The notes: generated by a model not told the origin, from the letters alone. Positions 48,801-59,677 are shown, numbered from the stretch's first letter. The stretch is DNA of 64,000 nucleotides from Nakaseomyces glabratus (GCF_010111755.1 NC_088956.1:496001-560000), one strand, 5' to 3'. Numbers and translations are program-made.

Positions 48801-51016
48801 TTTATTTTTGTCCATTACACTATAAAACGTTCATTCAATATATTTGCTAAGTTTCTAAGGCAAACCCCAATTTCAGTTCTCCAACTAAACAAGTACCGCA
48901 TTCAATGTCAACTAATTGGTAGTAGCAAGAGCATTAATATCACCAGAATGGTGTACTATATGCTTTCATTTCTTCACAAAAACTTTGATTTATTTCATGC
49001 ATTAGTTTGCGGTCTTACAGCGCATTAATTCATTTTTTTAATATTTTCTAGGCCTGTATTTAATACCTACGACATAATTAATATAATTATCTGCATCATT
49101 GTTTATTTTTTATCAATTTATGACTCTCACAGCTAACACCTAACACTAGTGCAGAATTATAGTATTTTCTCTACTGTGTTAATTTCCTGCAGGAAGTTTT
49201 ATATGTATTACGTGCAGGAAATCTAGTTTAAATCAGATTCCAGGCCTCATCATTACCCCTCCGCCGGTTGGATATTTCTAAATTACGTGTGAATCATCCG
49301 TCTACAAATAATTACGTGTAATCAGGTTTGAGGATTTATAGCATATGGGCTCGGTAGCACAAAACTCATAAAAACAAAGAACTTTGCTTTTTACTGATGT
49401 GTATAATCTTATAGTAGTTTAAACGGGGTAGTAGCTATTCCCCTACTTTTCTTTATCATCACGTAGAGCACCTTATCTGGTTTAGTTGCGTTACAAGCAA
49501 GTAAACATTACGTATTAGAAGTGGCATACGACTTCCACGGAATGATTTTAGTGACATCATAGATAAAGCTTAACAGTTAACTAATTCACATATTATCTCC
49601 ATCATGGTTAATGAGAATGAACTGTAATTAAGCCGTCAGGACTCAATTTAAACCGAACTTGAAGATGCTAGGCACTCCTTCTCGGACTTTTTAATTTCCC
49701 TTAATTTTAGAGACTGTAATTCCCGATACGGCAGTAATTAACAAAATAAAGGGTGAAGTGAAATTTCTGCAACAAAATACAGTAGTCAAAACCAATAACG
49801 GTAACGTTTTATTTGGCGTTGTTATGGTGATAAGACTGTTTGCTCGTAAATTGCACCGTTGATGTTAGAATACTTAGTACTTAATATTAAATTCCTGGTT
49901 TCCTGCATTAGTGTTTGTGGCCGTCTACATCCGCAGATAGATCACGCATGCATCAAATTTAATTCCTATATCGTCATTGTGCAACGTACCAATTTTTGAA
50001 GCTACATCAATCTTACGTTTGTTTATGTATTCCTGACTTCTTTATCATGCACCGAAATTGTAATAATTTTACACAAAAGTATAGTAGACCTATGCAGGTA
50101 TCTGAAATATACTTGATACTGACCGAATAAGGGAATTTGATTATTAGTAACGGCACATGCGGAACTACTCTGACTACATATTAACATACAAGCATCTGAA
50201 CCTTCTAGATGATTCTCAGTGACGTTTTGTTTACAATCTAGTCACTTATACTAGCATGTTCCGGTTACCTGGCACAGCTTTTGTTACTTCGTTAGCATAA
50301 GGTTCCTTTTCTTCTCTATTTGGGTGTGTACAAACATTAAGCCTCTTTCCTAACCCCTCCATTCATAGGTTAGAATGTTTTCCTGACGGCTCATACGCCT
50401 GATAACTATGTAAGACAAGAAGCAGAGGTCTTATGTAAATCTATATAATGTAATTATCGGCCCTTACTAGGGAAATTTTATTGTTGCAGATAATGATTTC
50501 TTGTCGAATTGCTATTATTCAAGAATTACTAAGGAAATACGGTTGTTGATGCTGTAAAGTACTTAGTAAAACTTAATAAATGACTAAATACGCAAGAAAT
50601 AATTTACCAGTGCATAGAATATGCATATGCAGTGCAGTGCAACGCCGATATTAGGAACCTAATGTGTATTGAAAGGCAATGATTTTAGCCGAGGATTAAT
50701 TACGTATAAAAAATATTGGGGTAGGGTACGTTGTTGAGTTACCCAGGCTCATATAGTTTATCGTATTTCTTTTTGTTTGGGATTTTATGTTGTATACTTT
50801 AACATGATTAATAGTAATGTTAGGCGGTCAGAAAACATATAAATAGAGAGGTATGTTTCCAGATATCGAATAATTTAAATCTTTCAAGTTTATAATATTT
50901 TTTATTATTGAATTTTTTTTATATATGTATCAACAAACCATCAACAGCATTGACATATACAAGTCACTACATCAAAGCAGCATATACATTTAAAAAACAG
51001 GCATTACTATTTTAAT
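48801..51016. promoter_or_regulatory. 2.2 kb intergenic region upstream of the CAP protein
   Basis: No ORF of 60 codons or more occurs on either strand from about 48826 to 51016. It contains a TTCCTGCAGGAA palindrome near 49187-49198 with related TTTCCTGCA/TGCAGGAAA motifs nearby, two AATTACGTGT copies at 49281-49290 and 49310-49319, further TTACGT motifs, and TCCACGGA at 49534-49541. A TATAAATA box lies at 50838-50845, about 175 bp before the ATG. It looks like a long regulatory region or the site of a lost gene. Confidence 0.5.
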
Positions 51017-51700
51017 ATGAAGGTTTCTACTATTTTCTCAGTTTCTTTGATTGCAGGAGCACTTGCTGCACCAGCAGTGGTTACCGTCACTAAAGAAGCA
51101 CCACCAGCACGGGTTACTGTTCAAGCAGTTGTCAATGTTGAGGATGGGGGAAGACAATCATCCTTATCAACACTGGAGAAGAAGACTAAAACCAAATCCC
51201 AGAAGAAGACCAAGCCAACACCATCTACTGATCTAGATAAAAGGGCACAAAAGAAAAGATCCAACTTATCGGAATGGCAACAAAAGATGTTGGATCAACA
51301 CAATAAGAAGAGAGAATTGCACAAAGACACTGACAGTTTGGTTTGGAATGACAACCTGGCAATTCTGGCCCAATCATATGCAGACAGATATGATTGTTCA
51401 GGTAATTTAGCTCACAATCCAGAGTTCATCGAAGCCATCGGCGAAAACTTGGCAGTAGGGTACGACGATATCGATGCCATTGATGCTTGGTATGACGAAA
51501 TCCAACATTATGACTACAGTAACCCAGTTCACCAAGGAAGAACCGCTCACTTTACTCAATTGGTCTGGAAGGATACTAAGAACGTAGGCTGCGCTTACAA
51601 AACATGTGGTGGAGATTTGTACAATTACATCGTTTGTGAATACGACCCAGCCGGTAATTGGGCTGGAGAATTCGCCGACAATGTTAAACCATTGAAGTAA
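51017..51700 (+). CDS. Secreted CAP-superfamily protein (Pry family)
   Basis: A 227-residue secreted protein. A signal peptide (about residues 1-18, ending ALAA) is followed by a Lys-rich linker with possible Kex2 sites at KR 75-76 and KKR 79-81. The CAP/SCP domain starts about residue 86. Signatures HFTQLVWKDTKNVGCA (178 on) and YIVCEYDPAGNW (204-215) are intact, with conserved cysteines and the GENLAVG block. Yeast Pry1/Pry2 bind and export sterols and fatty acids. The linker here is shorter and less Ser/Thr-rich than in Pry1/2. PRY1 versus PRY2 is not decided. Confidence 0.93.
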   Translation: MKVSTIFSVSLIAGALAAPAVVTVTKEAPPARVTVQAVVNVEDGGRQSSLSTLEKKTKTKSQKKTKPTPSTDLDKRAQKKRSNLSEWQQKMLDQHNKKRELHKDTDSLVWNDNLAILAQSYADRYDCSGNLAHNPEFIEAIGENLAVGYDDIDAIDAWYDEIQHYDYSNPVHQGRTAHFTQLVWKDTKNVGCAYKTCGGDLYNYIVCEYDPAGNWAGEFADNVKPLK

Positions 51701-52305
51701 AAAAATTTGCAATATAAAAGTTCCACATAATGGACTTCATTCCAGTTATGTTATGGTTTTTACCAAATTTCGTCTACTTTGCAATTAACGGAATGATTCA
51801 TTTCATAAACCATTAATTCGAAAGTATTGATCACTAATTAGTTCGTCGCAGTAAATTTCATGTTCTTAATCATTTGGCCACTAAAAAAAAAATAATATAC
51901 AGTGTAAAAACTGAAAAAATAAAAAAAAAAAAAATAACCAAGCAATAGTTAAATTCACAATTCCACTCAGTGATGAACATAAGTAAATGTTATCAAGACA
52001 TTAAATAACTTTATAATTTAATAATACATTTCCACATAAAGATTTAATTTGATCACTCTGTCTCATTGCAGACGTACTTATGAACCTAGAAAAATAGATC
52101 TCGAAATTCTAGTTTTTAATTAACTGTAATCAACTAGAGTTTTAACTTTCTGGTACATCACAAACGAATTGCATGGCTTGGAAGATATGAACCTATAACC
52201 AATAGTTCAGATTATTTTTGTAGTTAAGGAAAGAGAAGTCGGTGAGTGAACTGGAGTCGCTAATTCTCAATTTAGAGCATAAAGTGCTGAAGATATTAAT
52301 CCGCG
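51701..52305. promoter_or_regulatory. Spacer CAP gene / VPS72
   Basis: About 605 bp, very A/T-rich, with A-runs near 51882-51942. No gene seen. Confidence 0.5.
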
Positions 52306-54693
52306 ATGAGTGAGTCCGAACAAAGCAGCGATGAACAAGAACTACTAATCAACACTAGACAACGTAGATCAAATGCTGGTAATAGGCTACAGAAACTTCT
52401 CGAGCAAGAGATAGAAGAATTACAGACGAGGACTCAGGCACTAGATGAAGATGAAATAGACTTATTATTCAAAGAAGATGAAGAGGATGCAGATTTTGAA
52501 ATGGTCGATGACGAAGACAATGAATCACATAATGAAGAAGAAAATGAAATAGATAATGCAGATGGTAAAGAAGAATCAGAAGTACCGACGGAAAGCAAAG
52601 ATAGTGAGTTGCAAGATGAAGATGTTATGTTAAGTGATTCTTCGTCAGAAGATGAGCCGGATAATCAAGATGATGAATCTGGTGAGAAAGAGTTAATACG
52701 GCAAGAGAGATTAAAGAAGAAAAAACTCCAGAAGTTGAGAAAAAAACCGCTCGTCATCAAGCGAACTGCACCGATCATTGACTCTGAAAATAAAACTAAG
52801 AAACGAAAGGTTAGTTCTGACGTAATAAATGCAGAAGATTTGCTTTCAAATAATAGAAGAACTTCGTCAAGATCATCGGTTATTCAAAATAAATTACAAG
52901 TGTATGAAAAACTATCACAAGCAGAAAAAAGAAGACAGATAATAAGGGAGCGTATGCAGAAATCGAGAGATAAGGAGCAAATTAAGGTCCTCACACAGGA
53001 AGACCGTATGCGAATTGCTTTGGAAACAGAACAGGCAAACTTACTGAGCTTGAATAAATACAAGGAACAAGAAGTTTCGAAAAAACAGCACAGATTAGCG
53101 ATGCAGCAACGACAAAAAATGAAATTCAAACCAGGAGAAATGATAATCACAGAGTTATCAACAACGTGGGAGGTAACTCCAGTAATGGAAATAGAAGATT
53201 ATGAGTATTGGAAAGAGCAAATTGAAAAGCGTAATAAAAAAAAGAAAAAATATCCAAGAAAGCCGCGAAAAAAAAATAATGAAGGCGCAGAGTCACACAG
53301 AAATGGAGGTGATGTATGCCAAAAAGAAGTTTCTGATACTCATATTGAGATATCAAGGCCAATTATTTATGATAACGGTAACATATATTTAAACCAATCA
53401 TATTTTAACAACAAATGCAATTATCAAAAAGACAATGCTACAGATTTGGATGGAAATAAGCATATGTGCATTCCATTAGAGAATAATTCTGAACCTCGAT
53501 CGATATTGCCCGATGATTTAGAACAGAATAGGCAAAAGGCTGACTATATCAGTATTTTGGATTCTGAAACAAATAATCTATCATCAGGCATCATTCCACA
53601 AGCTTCTTTTATCGAAGTAAATAATCAGGATTTGAGTGAGAATTCCGATATATTTACAGGCACGTCTATAAAAATGGATGTTGATTCACTGAAAGTTGAG
53701 GGAAAAAATGGTTTAAATATCTCAGAGGAAAATTCCTCTGTTGACGTCCCTGCCAAAATGGGAGAACGTTGGATTAAAAATGGAATTACTGTTCCCTCTG
53801 ATGGAGTTAATAGTAGTGTAGACCTTAACATTTCTAAATTCGTGGCTGGTCCAACGATCGATGAAGAGATTAATAAAGTCACTACAGTGGCAAATGATGA
53901 TAACAAGGCTTCAACTCATCAACGCAATATTAAGATTGAAGAGTGTGGTGAAGATATGAGTTTAAAGCATGCACAAAATGAGGATTTAGATGTGACAGCT
54001 AGTATCAAGAACAGTTCGGATGCTAAAACTGAGAGAGGTGAATTGATTGATCAGAGTTTGAATAATGATGTACCGAATGAAAATATTGCTGATACTATGG
54101 ACAGTGAAGAACAAAAAAGAATTTACGAGGGTCCGAATCAAATGGTATCAAAGAACTTTGTTGTGGCATATACTGTGGTTCATGATACTCTGTCTAAACC
54201 AACTCATGACTTGCTGTTTGGCTCAGGCTGGAAGGGACCTCCAAATAAAAGCTACGACACGGAAACCTTATTTGTCTCAAAAAATAATAATGGGGCTGTT
54301 GATGATATAACATCAGAGATAAAGCCAGATTTAACATTTCTTGAAAAATACCCAGCGTTTGGAGAATTCGAGAGAAAAGTTGTCCAAGAAGTCAGTGAGA
54401 ATACTGCCAAAGATCTGGAGATTAATATAAAAACAGCACCTCCTACTGGTATATTTTTGCCAAGTGGTATGAGAAAGAAGTGTTTAATCAACAACAAAGA
54501 TTGTCATTATTTTGATCCTAAGAACGGTGTGCCTTATTCTGATGTAGAAGCGTACAAAATTATTCAAGAGCTCCAGTCATTCGATGTGAATCCTGAGACT
54601 AATCATTTTTTCAAATGGCAAGGTTTCGCTAATGGTGGTATTTTCCTTGATGTGAATGAGAAACCAGCAGAAGGTGTCCCAGACAATTTTTAA
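52306..54693 (+). CDS. VPS72: Vps72/Swc2 (YL1) subunit of the SWR1 chromatin remodeller
   Basis: A 795-residue nuclear protein that binds histone H2A.Z-H2B for exchange by SWR1. The N-terminus has NTRQRRSNAGNRLQKLLEQE, the YL1 histone-binding signature, then an acidic DE-rich region. A basic coiled region with EKRRQIIRERMQKSRDKEQ follows. The C-terminal YL1_C domain spans about 722-760 (CLINNKDCHYFDPKNGVPYS). The middle (about 330-600) is poorly conserved and disordered. Its length equals that of S. cerevisiae Vps72. Convergent with VPS52, as YDR485C/YDR484W. Confidence 0.95.
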   Translation: MSESEQSSDEQELLINTRQRRSNAGNRLQKLLEQEIEELQTRTQALDEDEIDLLFKEDEEDADFEMVDDEDNESHNEEENEIDNADGKEESEVPTESKDSELQDEDVMLSDSSSEDEPDNQDDESGEKELIRQERLKKKKLQKLRKKPLVIKRTAPIIDSENKTKKRKVSSDVINAEDLLSNNRRTSSRSSVIQNKLQVYEKLSQAEKRRQIIRERMQKSRDKEQIKVLTQEDRMRIALETEQANLLSLNKYKEQEVSKKQHRLAMQQRQKMKFKPGEMIITELSTTWEVTPVMEIEDYEYWKEQIEKRNKKKKKYPRKPRKKNNEGAESHRNGGDVCQKEVSDTHIEISRPIIYDNGNIYLNQSYFNNKCNYQKDNATDLDGNKHMCIPLENNSEPRSILPDDLEQNRQKADYISILDSETNNLSSGIIPQASFIEVNNQDLSENSDIFTGTSIKMDVDSLKVEGKNGLNISEENSSVDVPAKMGERWIKNGITVPSDGVNSSVDLNISKFVAGPTIDEEINKVTTVANDDNKASTHQRNIKIEECGEDMSLKHAQNEDLDVTASIKNSSDAKTERGELIDQSLNNDVPNENIADTMDSEEQKRIYEGPNQMVSKNFVVAYTVVHDTLSKPTHDLLFGSGWKGPPNKSYDTETLFVSKNNNGAVDDITSEIKPDLTFLEKYPAFGEFERKVVQEVSENTAKDLEINIKTAPPTGIFLPSGMRKKCLINNKDCHYFDPKNGVPYSDVEAYKIIQELQSFDVNPETNHFFKWQGFANGGIFLDVNEKPAEGVPDNF

Positions 54694-54771
54694 ATCAACA
54701 AAATTAAACTACGTTAGATCATCAATGGACGGGTATTTTATATAAAATGCATAGAATTCTATAGATACAAT

Positions 54772-56610
54772 TTACTCCTTGTTGAATGCTTCAACTAATG
54801 ATTTAAAATGATCCTCTGTTTCTTTGATCAATAAAGGTACGGCGTTGTTGCTTTGCTGTTCACCAATTTGTTGATCAAATGTACCTTGCTGTACAACAGG
54901 TGACAACATGCTCTCTTCTGTCAAGTGTGTCAACTTCTGTTGCTGCATCAAATTGTACAAATACAAGTAATTTACTGCTAAAAACTTTTCTGGAGACTTC
55001 GTGGTTTTACTAATTTTTGTCATTACAGTCTCAAATTCATTCCTCAACCTAGGTATGGATTGGTATAAAGGTTCTGAACGTTCATCCACATTCTCCTTAT
55101 GATTGACTGATAATGTCAAAAGGCTGAAAATCATTTTACCAAACTGTACTGTTAATTCATGTGGTGACGATAAAATATCAGCTACTCCAGTATTTTTTCC
55201 TGGTCTTACAGTTATATTTAGTTTTCTAATATTTTGGCATTGTATATCTATCAGTTGCTGGAATTTCGGCCACAAGGTAATTAATTGAACACTGAAAAAA
55301 TCGTCAATTGCAGATGGTAAAGATTTCTGTATAATTGAATACTGCAGTAAATTTGTTATTCTGATTGAAATTAAGATGCCGAATATATCAAATGTGTTCT
55401 GTATTAGTTGTTTTGTATATTCAATTGCTTGGTTAAAAGTTGGTTGGAATATCTGTTCAAGAACACCATTCAATTCACCTTCTGAATTGTGGTTCGTTTT
55501 AAAAAATGTGGATAAAAATTTAAACTCGGCTGCACAGTTATCTAAGATGGCCAAGTTTAAGTTTTTGAAACCAATTTCTAAATAGTTTTCTCTTTGATTA
55601 TGTTCCGCAATTTGGGAGACCATCACAGTATTATCCTCCTTGGTAAGTAAGTCAAGTCTTCGCTCCACTTGAAAGTATTGATTTATTGAATCATCGCTCA
55701 CCGTTGCAGTTGATAAGGAAGTTGGCATCAAATAACTCGAGAAGGAATATCCACTATTGTTGGTATTAGCATAGCCTGGTGGTGAAATAGATAATCCGTT
55801 ACCTAGAACATAATGGTTGTCAATGTTTTTAAATGACAAAATTGTTAGTGATCTTATGTATCTGCCAAAATATGCTGAATAATACCACTTCATGGTGTAT
55901 GCGTAGGCTTGACGGAGTTCGAGTGCCATAGATAAATTATTTTCTACCATAAACTGGAAAATCTTATTTACATTCATCAATTCGTATTGTAGCTTTTGTG
56001 ATGGAACTGGAGTATTACTTCTTAATGATTTAATTTTAAAGACTATGTACTTCTTTGATCTTTCCAGAATTACCAATTTAAGAACGTCTAGAATATCACA
56101 TAGATCATTAAAATCTTTTGGTTTTAAACCATCAAAACCTTGATCCTTATATTTCTTATAGATCTCCTGCTTATCCATTATAAAGTCGATGTTTTCTTGC
56201 CACGATTGATCGATCTTACCATGTAATATATCTTGTATTACTTCAGGAGGTATAATTAGATCATTCACCAATGGGCTTATATTCTTTAATTTATCTGAAT
56301 TGTATTCTAAGAGTGTTTTCAAATATGTCGATTTTTCTCGGATATTATCAAGGTCTCTAGTATGTTCATTTAGCGTATTCTTAAATTCGTTCAAATATTC
56401 TTTTAATGGTGGGATTATATTATCTATAGTGTTATGTAACACTTCTCTTCTATGTTCTAGTTTATTTCGGTCGTCAGAAAGTTTTTGATTTGCTGTTGTG
56501 CCAATCTGATTATGTTCTTTGCAGAAAATACTGTAAGGATCATCTTGATCAATTATCGCTTTTGCCTGAAAATCAGCACTAATGCCCAACGTTTCCCTTA
56601 GCACATCCAT
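54772..56610 (-). CDS. VPS52: Vps52, GARP tethering-complex subunit
   Basis: A 612-residue subunit of the GARP complex (Vps51-54), which tethers endosome-derived vesicles at the late Golgi. It matches the Vps52/Sac2 family: an N-terminal coiled coil (NTIDNIIPPLKEYLNEF, TRDLDNIREKS), LVNDLIIPPEVIQDI, and the FGRYIRSL block. The ATG at 56610 (MDVLRETLG) starts like S. cerevisiae Vps52; the open frame upstream starts only with a TTG. Its stop lies 78 bp from that of VPS72. Confidence 0.94.
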   Translation of the reverse strand: MDVLRETLGISADFQAKAIIDQDDPYSIFCKEHNQIGTTANQKLSDDRNKLEHRREVLHNTIDNIIPPLKEYLNEFKNTLNEHTRDLDNIREKSTYLKTLLEYNSDKLKNISPLVNDLIIPPEVIQDILHGKIDQSWQENIDFIMDKQEIYKKYKDQGFDGLKPKDFNDLCDILDVLKLVILERSKKYIVFKIKSLRSNTPVPSQKLQYELMNVNKIFQFMVENNLSMALELRQAYAYTMKWYYSAYFGRYIRSLTILSFKNIDNHYVLGNGLSISPPGYANTNNSGYSFSSYLMPTSLSTATVSDDSINQYFQVERRLDLLTKEDNTVMVSQIAEHNQRENYLEIGFKNLNLAILDNCAAEFKFLSTFFKTNHNSEGELNGVLEQIFQPTFNQAIEYTKQLIQNTFDIFGILISIRITNLLQYSIIQKSLPSAIDDFFSVQLITLWPKFQQLIDIQCQNIRKLNITVRPGKNTGVADILSSPHELTVQFGKMIFSLLTLSVNHKENVDERSEPLYQSIPRLRNEFETVMTKISKTTKSPEKFLAVNYLYLYNLMQQQKLTHLTEESMLSPVVQQGTFDQQIGEQQSNNAVPLLIKETEDHFKSLVEAFNKE

Positions 56611-56967
56611 TATTATTGCTATAAGTTTATTTAAGCCTCTATAGTGATTTGCACTATTAATCACTTCACAATCTATTCTAAGGAAAAGAATCAAATAATC
56701 GACCTTTAAATAAATGGGCTGTCAGTACAGAACGAATTGACTTATGCTTGGCAATAAAAGGGCCAGACAGTATCGATGTTCAAATGAAAATTAATTATAA
56801 TGAATGTCTAATATGTTAGTGCCATCGATAAATTAAAACTAAACCTCAGAAAGGGCAACACACTTATGTTGCTATTCACCATAATTATGGCCCTTTAACT
56901 TGATGAAATTTGAATTTTTGTTTGTTTCCATTAATTTGAAGACGTTAGTCAGGGTAAACGAAATTCA
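56611..56967 (-). promoter_or_regulatory. VPS52 upstream region / RIB7 3' flank
   Basis: About 357 bp of A/T-rich sequence between two minus-strand genes, and the junction between YDR484W-type and YBR153W-type blocks. No gene seen. Confidence 0.5.
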
Positions 56968-57702
56968 CTAGTTTTGCAACCTTGAGCACATTACTACATC
57001 AGAAGTTCCTTTCCACCAAGAGATATCCTTCAATTTGACCTCATCTGGTGGTGACACTGTGACCCCCTCGGATCCAAGGTATATCGAGCCAATTGTTACA
57101 ATCAAACTATCTATCAAATCTGAACACATAAGCAATTGGTTAATCACGTGACTTCCGCCTTCAATCATAACAGATTTCATATCATAGTTTCTCCTCAATG
57201 TGTCTAGTATACTTTTCCATGAAATCCTGTCATTAGCATCAGGTTCCATAATCATATACTCTACATTAGCTTCTTTGACTTTTGGTGTCTTGGTTGTAAT
57301 GACTATAGGTGGCTTGCCCATTCCTTGATTGCATAGCTCTTCCATTTTTGAACCTGAATACTTCCACTTCAGTTTAGGATCCAGAATTATCGGTCTTGGC
57401 GATTTTTCTTCCATTGATTCATCAGGATCATTATTGGGTCCGATCCATTTGCAATTCAACCCTGGATCATCTGCTAGGACAGTTCCAGAACCAATTAAAA
57501 TGCCATCGTGAAAGTACCTCAAATAATGGGTCATTTCTTTCGTCTCGATGTGTGATATGGTAGTTCTCACACCTCTTTGTTTAGCTATCTTTGCATCAAT
57601 AGATTGTGCATATGTCAGTGTGACAAACGGTCTGCCATTCCGATGACCATCCGGAAGATAGTTTTTAAGAAATGGTGGTAAATCGTCCCTAACTCTCAGC
57701 AT
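56968..57702 (-). CDS. RIB7: Rib7, diaminohydroxyphosphoribosylaminopyrimidine reductase
   Basis: A 244-residue enzyme, the same length as S. cerevisiae Rib7, that reduces the ribosyl side chain in the second step of riboflavin synthesis using NADPH. The RibD C-terminal fold is clear: RPFVTLTYAQSIDAKIA, GILIGSGTVLADDPGLNCKW, RPIILDPKLK, VMIEGGSHVINQLL and the C-terminal SIYLGSEGVTV region. The ATG at 57702 (MLRVRDDLPPFL) is used; upstream codons in frame lack ATG. A CACGTG-like site lies inside the gene and is not called regulatory. Confidence 0.96.
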   Translation of the reverse strand: MLRVRDDLPPFLKNYLPDGHRNGRPFVTLTYAQSIDAKIAKQRGVRTTISHIETKEMTHYLRYFHDGILIGSGTVLADDPGLNCKWIGPNNDPDESMEEKSPRPIILDPKLKWKYSGSKMEELCNQGMGKPPIVITTKTPKVKEANVEYMIMEPDANDRISWKSILDTLRRNYDMKSVMIEGGSHVINQLLMCSDLIDSLIVTIGSIYLGSEGVTVSPPDEVKLKDISWWKGTSDVVMCSRLQN

Positions 57703-57977
57703 AATTGAATTTGTAGTTGTCTTATCTTTCTGTTCTTTACTGAACAACACTCAAAAAAGACACATTGACAAATAGTAAGACACATCGTTATTTGTTCAAA
57801 TCTTATGAACTTTTTAAATCAAACTAGTTAAACTTTTTCTTGAAATTAAGCAATTAAGATAGATATCTTGCAAATTTATTTATGTAAATAAATAATCAGG
57901 TAAAGGGTCAAGATACTACAAAAATTACAAATATATGTTACATACAAACCAATCATGTTTTATGACAGCGTACAGAA

Positions 57978-58406
57978 TTAGTTCACTATGTCATCGCGGT
58001 TGTTTATCCTATTTATTTCATCTTGTTCAAGAGACAGTTGTTTCCGAACTAATATAGCTCTCTGGCGTTCTTTTCTGTTCTGTTGTCGCTGAGACCATAG
58101 GTCTAGTTCTTTTGCTGGATCAATAGAATCGTCATCATCAATCTCTAAAGTCTTTCGTATTAATTCTTTATCTGATGCAGAATAACTTAACTCTGTTTGC
58201 CTTCGCAGCTCATCTCTCTCATAGGCAATTTGATTAGCCTGATCAATTGACCGTTTTAATTTATCTTGTGCTTTCTGTTCATTATTATCGATAGTATCGG
58301 GATTGGGTATAATAGTTGACTTTTTTAGTAGGACAGGTTTATGAAAGACTGGTTCTTCGTCACTACTCGACGTTTCGGTGCTGTAGTCTTCACTGCTGTC
58401 AGACAT
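57978..58406 (-). CDS. SPP381: Spp381-like U4/U6.U5 tri-snRNP splicing protein (short)
   Basis: A 142-residue protein with an acidic Ser-rich N-terminus (SSEDYSTETSSSDEEP) and a C-terminal charged helix region (ERDELRRQTELSYSASDKEL, KELDLWSQRQQNRKERQRAI). The helix matches the MFAP1/Spp381 domain. S. cerevisiae Spp381 is about twice as long, so this copy seems to lack one part, most likely C-terminal. The ATG, stop and tandem position between RIB7 and APD1 (YBR153W-YBR151W order) are all normal, so it is called intact. The identity is likely but rests on a short region. Confidence 0.82.
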   Translation of the reverse strand: MSDSSEDYSTETSSSDEEPVFHKPVLLKKSTIIPNPDTIDNNEQKAQDKLKRSIDQANQIAYERDELRRQTELSYSASDKELIRKTLEIDDDDSIDPAKELDLWSQRQQNRKERQRAILVRKQLSLEQDEINRINNRDDIVN

Positions 58407-58765
58407 TTGATTTATTAATTATAATCGATAATATGACCGAACTTCAAATCAAAATGTAAATATATGAGTTATAAGTAGTGATAATTAGCGGCAAATTAAG
58501 CAATATATGCATTCCATAGATGCGATGCTCTTCAATATGACTACTATGACTTCGTCCAAAAATATAAACAATGGCAATAACAAAATAGTGGCTTCTTAAG
58601 TTTTGCTTTCTATAAATTATAACTTAACAGTACCTAAAACGTAATCATTAATATTAAATTATGTAGTGGTGATATTTGAGCGGTTTAGCTTCCTATACAA
58701 TTATTGTAAATTGTGATCGAATATGTATAATACAAGTCTATTAGTGTTGGAGGTGTTATATATTA
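58407..58765 (-). promoter_or_regulatory. SPP381 upstream region / APD1 3' flank
   Basis: About 360 bp, A/T-rich, no gene seen. Confidence 0.5.
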
Positions 58766-59677
58766 TTACCAAGAATCATACTTCTTAACACATCTTATCT
58801 TCTCAGGGAATGGTAACTTACCATGATCTGGTACAATCAGATGGTTGACTATGTGAGGAATATCCTTTGGAGTTATTCTACCAAACCATACTAGTGTATG
58901 TTGATCTTTTAGATATATCTGCACATTTGCAGCAAATTTATGTCCACCAACATGATTTATATAGGAGACATTGACACCATCGCCTCTCAGGTCAGAATTA
59001 TCTCTAAACAGTCCATGATTCTGAAGCTCCCTGTCAAAGATCTTTTTCAATATAGGTGCAGTAATTCCACATCTTTTATCTCTTGTTTTATGAGAACAAA
59101 TAAAGATGAACGCTTTTTTATGTGACTCGTAAAGGTATTCCTTACTTGCTATTAGTTGTTTAATGTCAGTCTTTGGATCCAAAATTGCCGGTACAAGTTC
59201 GTCCAATATTGCTTCTACATTGTCACTTCTTAAATCCTGTATCCAAATACCAAATGGTAATACTAAGACGTTATTCTTGGTGCCTCTCATGGCTTCAATA
59301 TCCAAGATATTAAGTGGCATAGATGTCACGTTACAATTCATCGAGACACCACCACAGCCAGTAATGGCCGATAGTCTTTCAGTATTCTCAGAGCACCAGG
59401 TACTTATTTTATATTGTACAGAGTTAGGTTTCTCCATACACGCATCAAATTGCCAATCCATCTGTGAGGTCGGCACAATGAAATGAACTTTAGGGATCTT
59501 AGAGGAATTAAAGAGCTCCGTCTCATGATCAATGACAAGCTTGTCAAACACTTTCTCACCGGATTGTATCTCATCTAAACCTTCTTCATTTTGGCAATCG
59601 CAATTCAAACAAGAATCATCGATCAATTCGATGTTCTTTGCAATCTCCTGTTTTGCGTTATCGGATAGTAAAGTCAT
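58766..59677 (-). CDS. APD1: Apd1, thioredoxin-like [2Fe-2S] protein
   Basis: A 303-residue protein of the Apd1/sucrase-ferredoxin-like family. Two Cys and two His cluster ligands are present as C194 and C203 (CSHKTRDKRCG) and H242 and H246 (HVGGHKF). These spacings (C-x8-C, 38 residues, H-x3-H) equal those I recall for S. cerevisiae Apd1 (C207/C216/H255/H259). S. cerevisiae Apd1 is needed for normal actin patches and tolerance to redox-active compounds. The ATG at 59677 (MTLLSDNAKQE) is the first in frame. Confidence 0.94.
   Translation of the reverse strand: MTLLSDNAKQEIAKNIELIDDSCLNCDCQNEEGLDEIQSGEKVFDKLVIDHETELFNSSKIPKVHFIVPTSQMDWQFDACMEKPNSVQYKISTWCSENTERLSAITGCGGVSMNCNVTSMPLNILDIEAMRGTKNNVLVLPFGIWIQDLRSDNVEAILDELVPAILDPKTDIKQLIASKEYLYESHKKAFIFICSHKTRDKRCGITAPILKKIFDRELQNHGLFRDNSDLRGDGVNVSYINHVGGHKFAANVQIYLKDQHTLVWFGRITPKDIPHIVNHLIVPDHGKLPFPEKIRCVKKYDSW

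Noticed and set aside
29791..49541. TCCRYGGA sites (29791, 44714, 45245, 49534) as Pdr1 drug-response elements
   Set aside because: Four such 8-mers are about the number expected by chance in 64 kb, and no neighbour is a known Pdr1 target; kept only as notes in the spacer entries.
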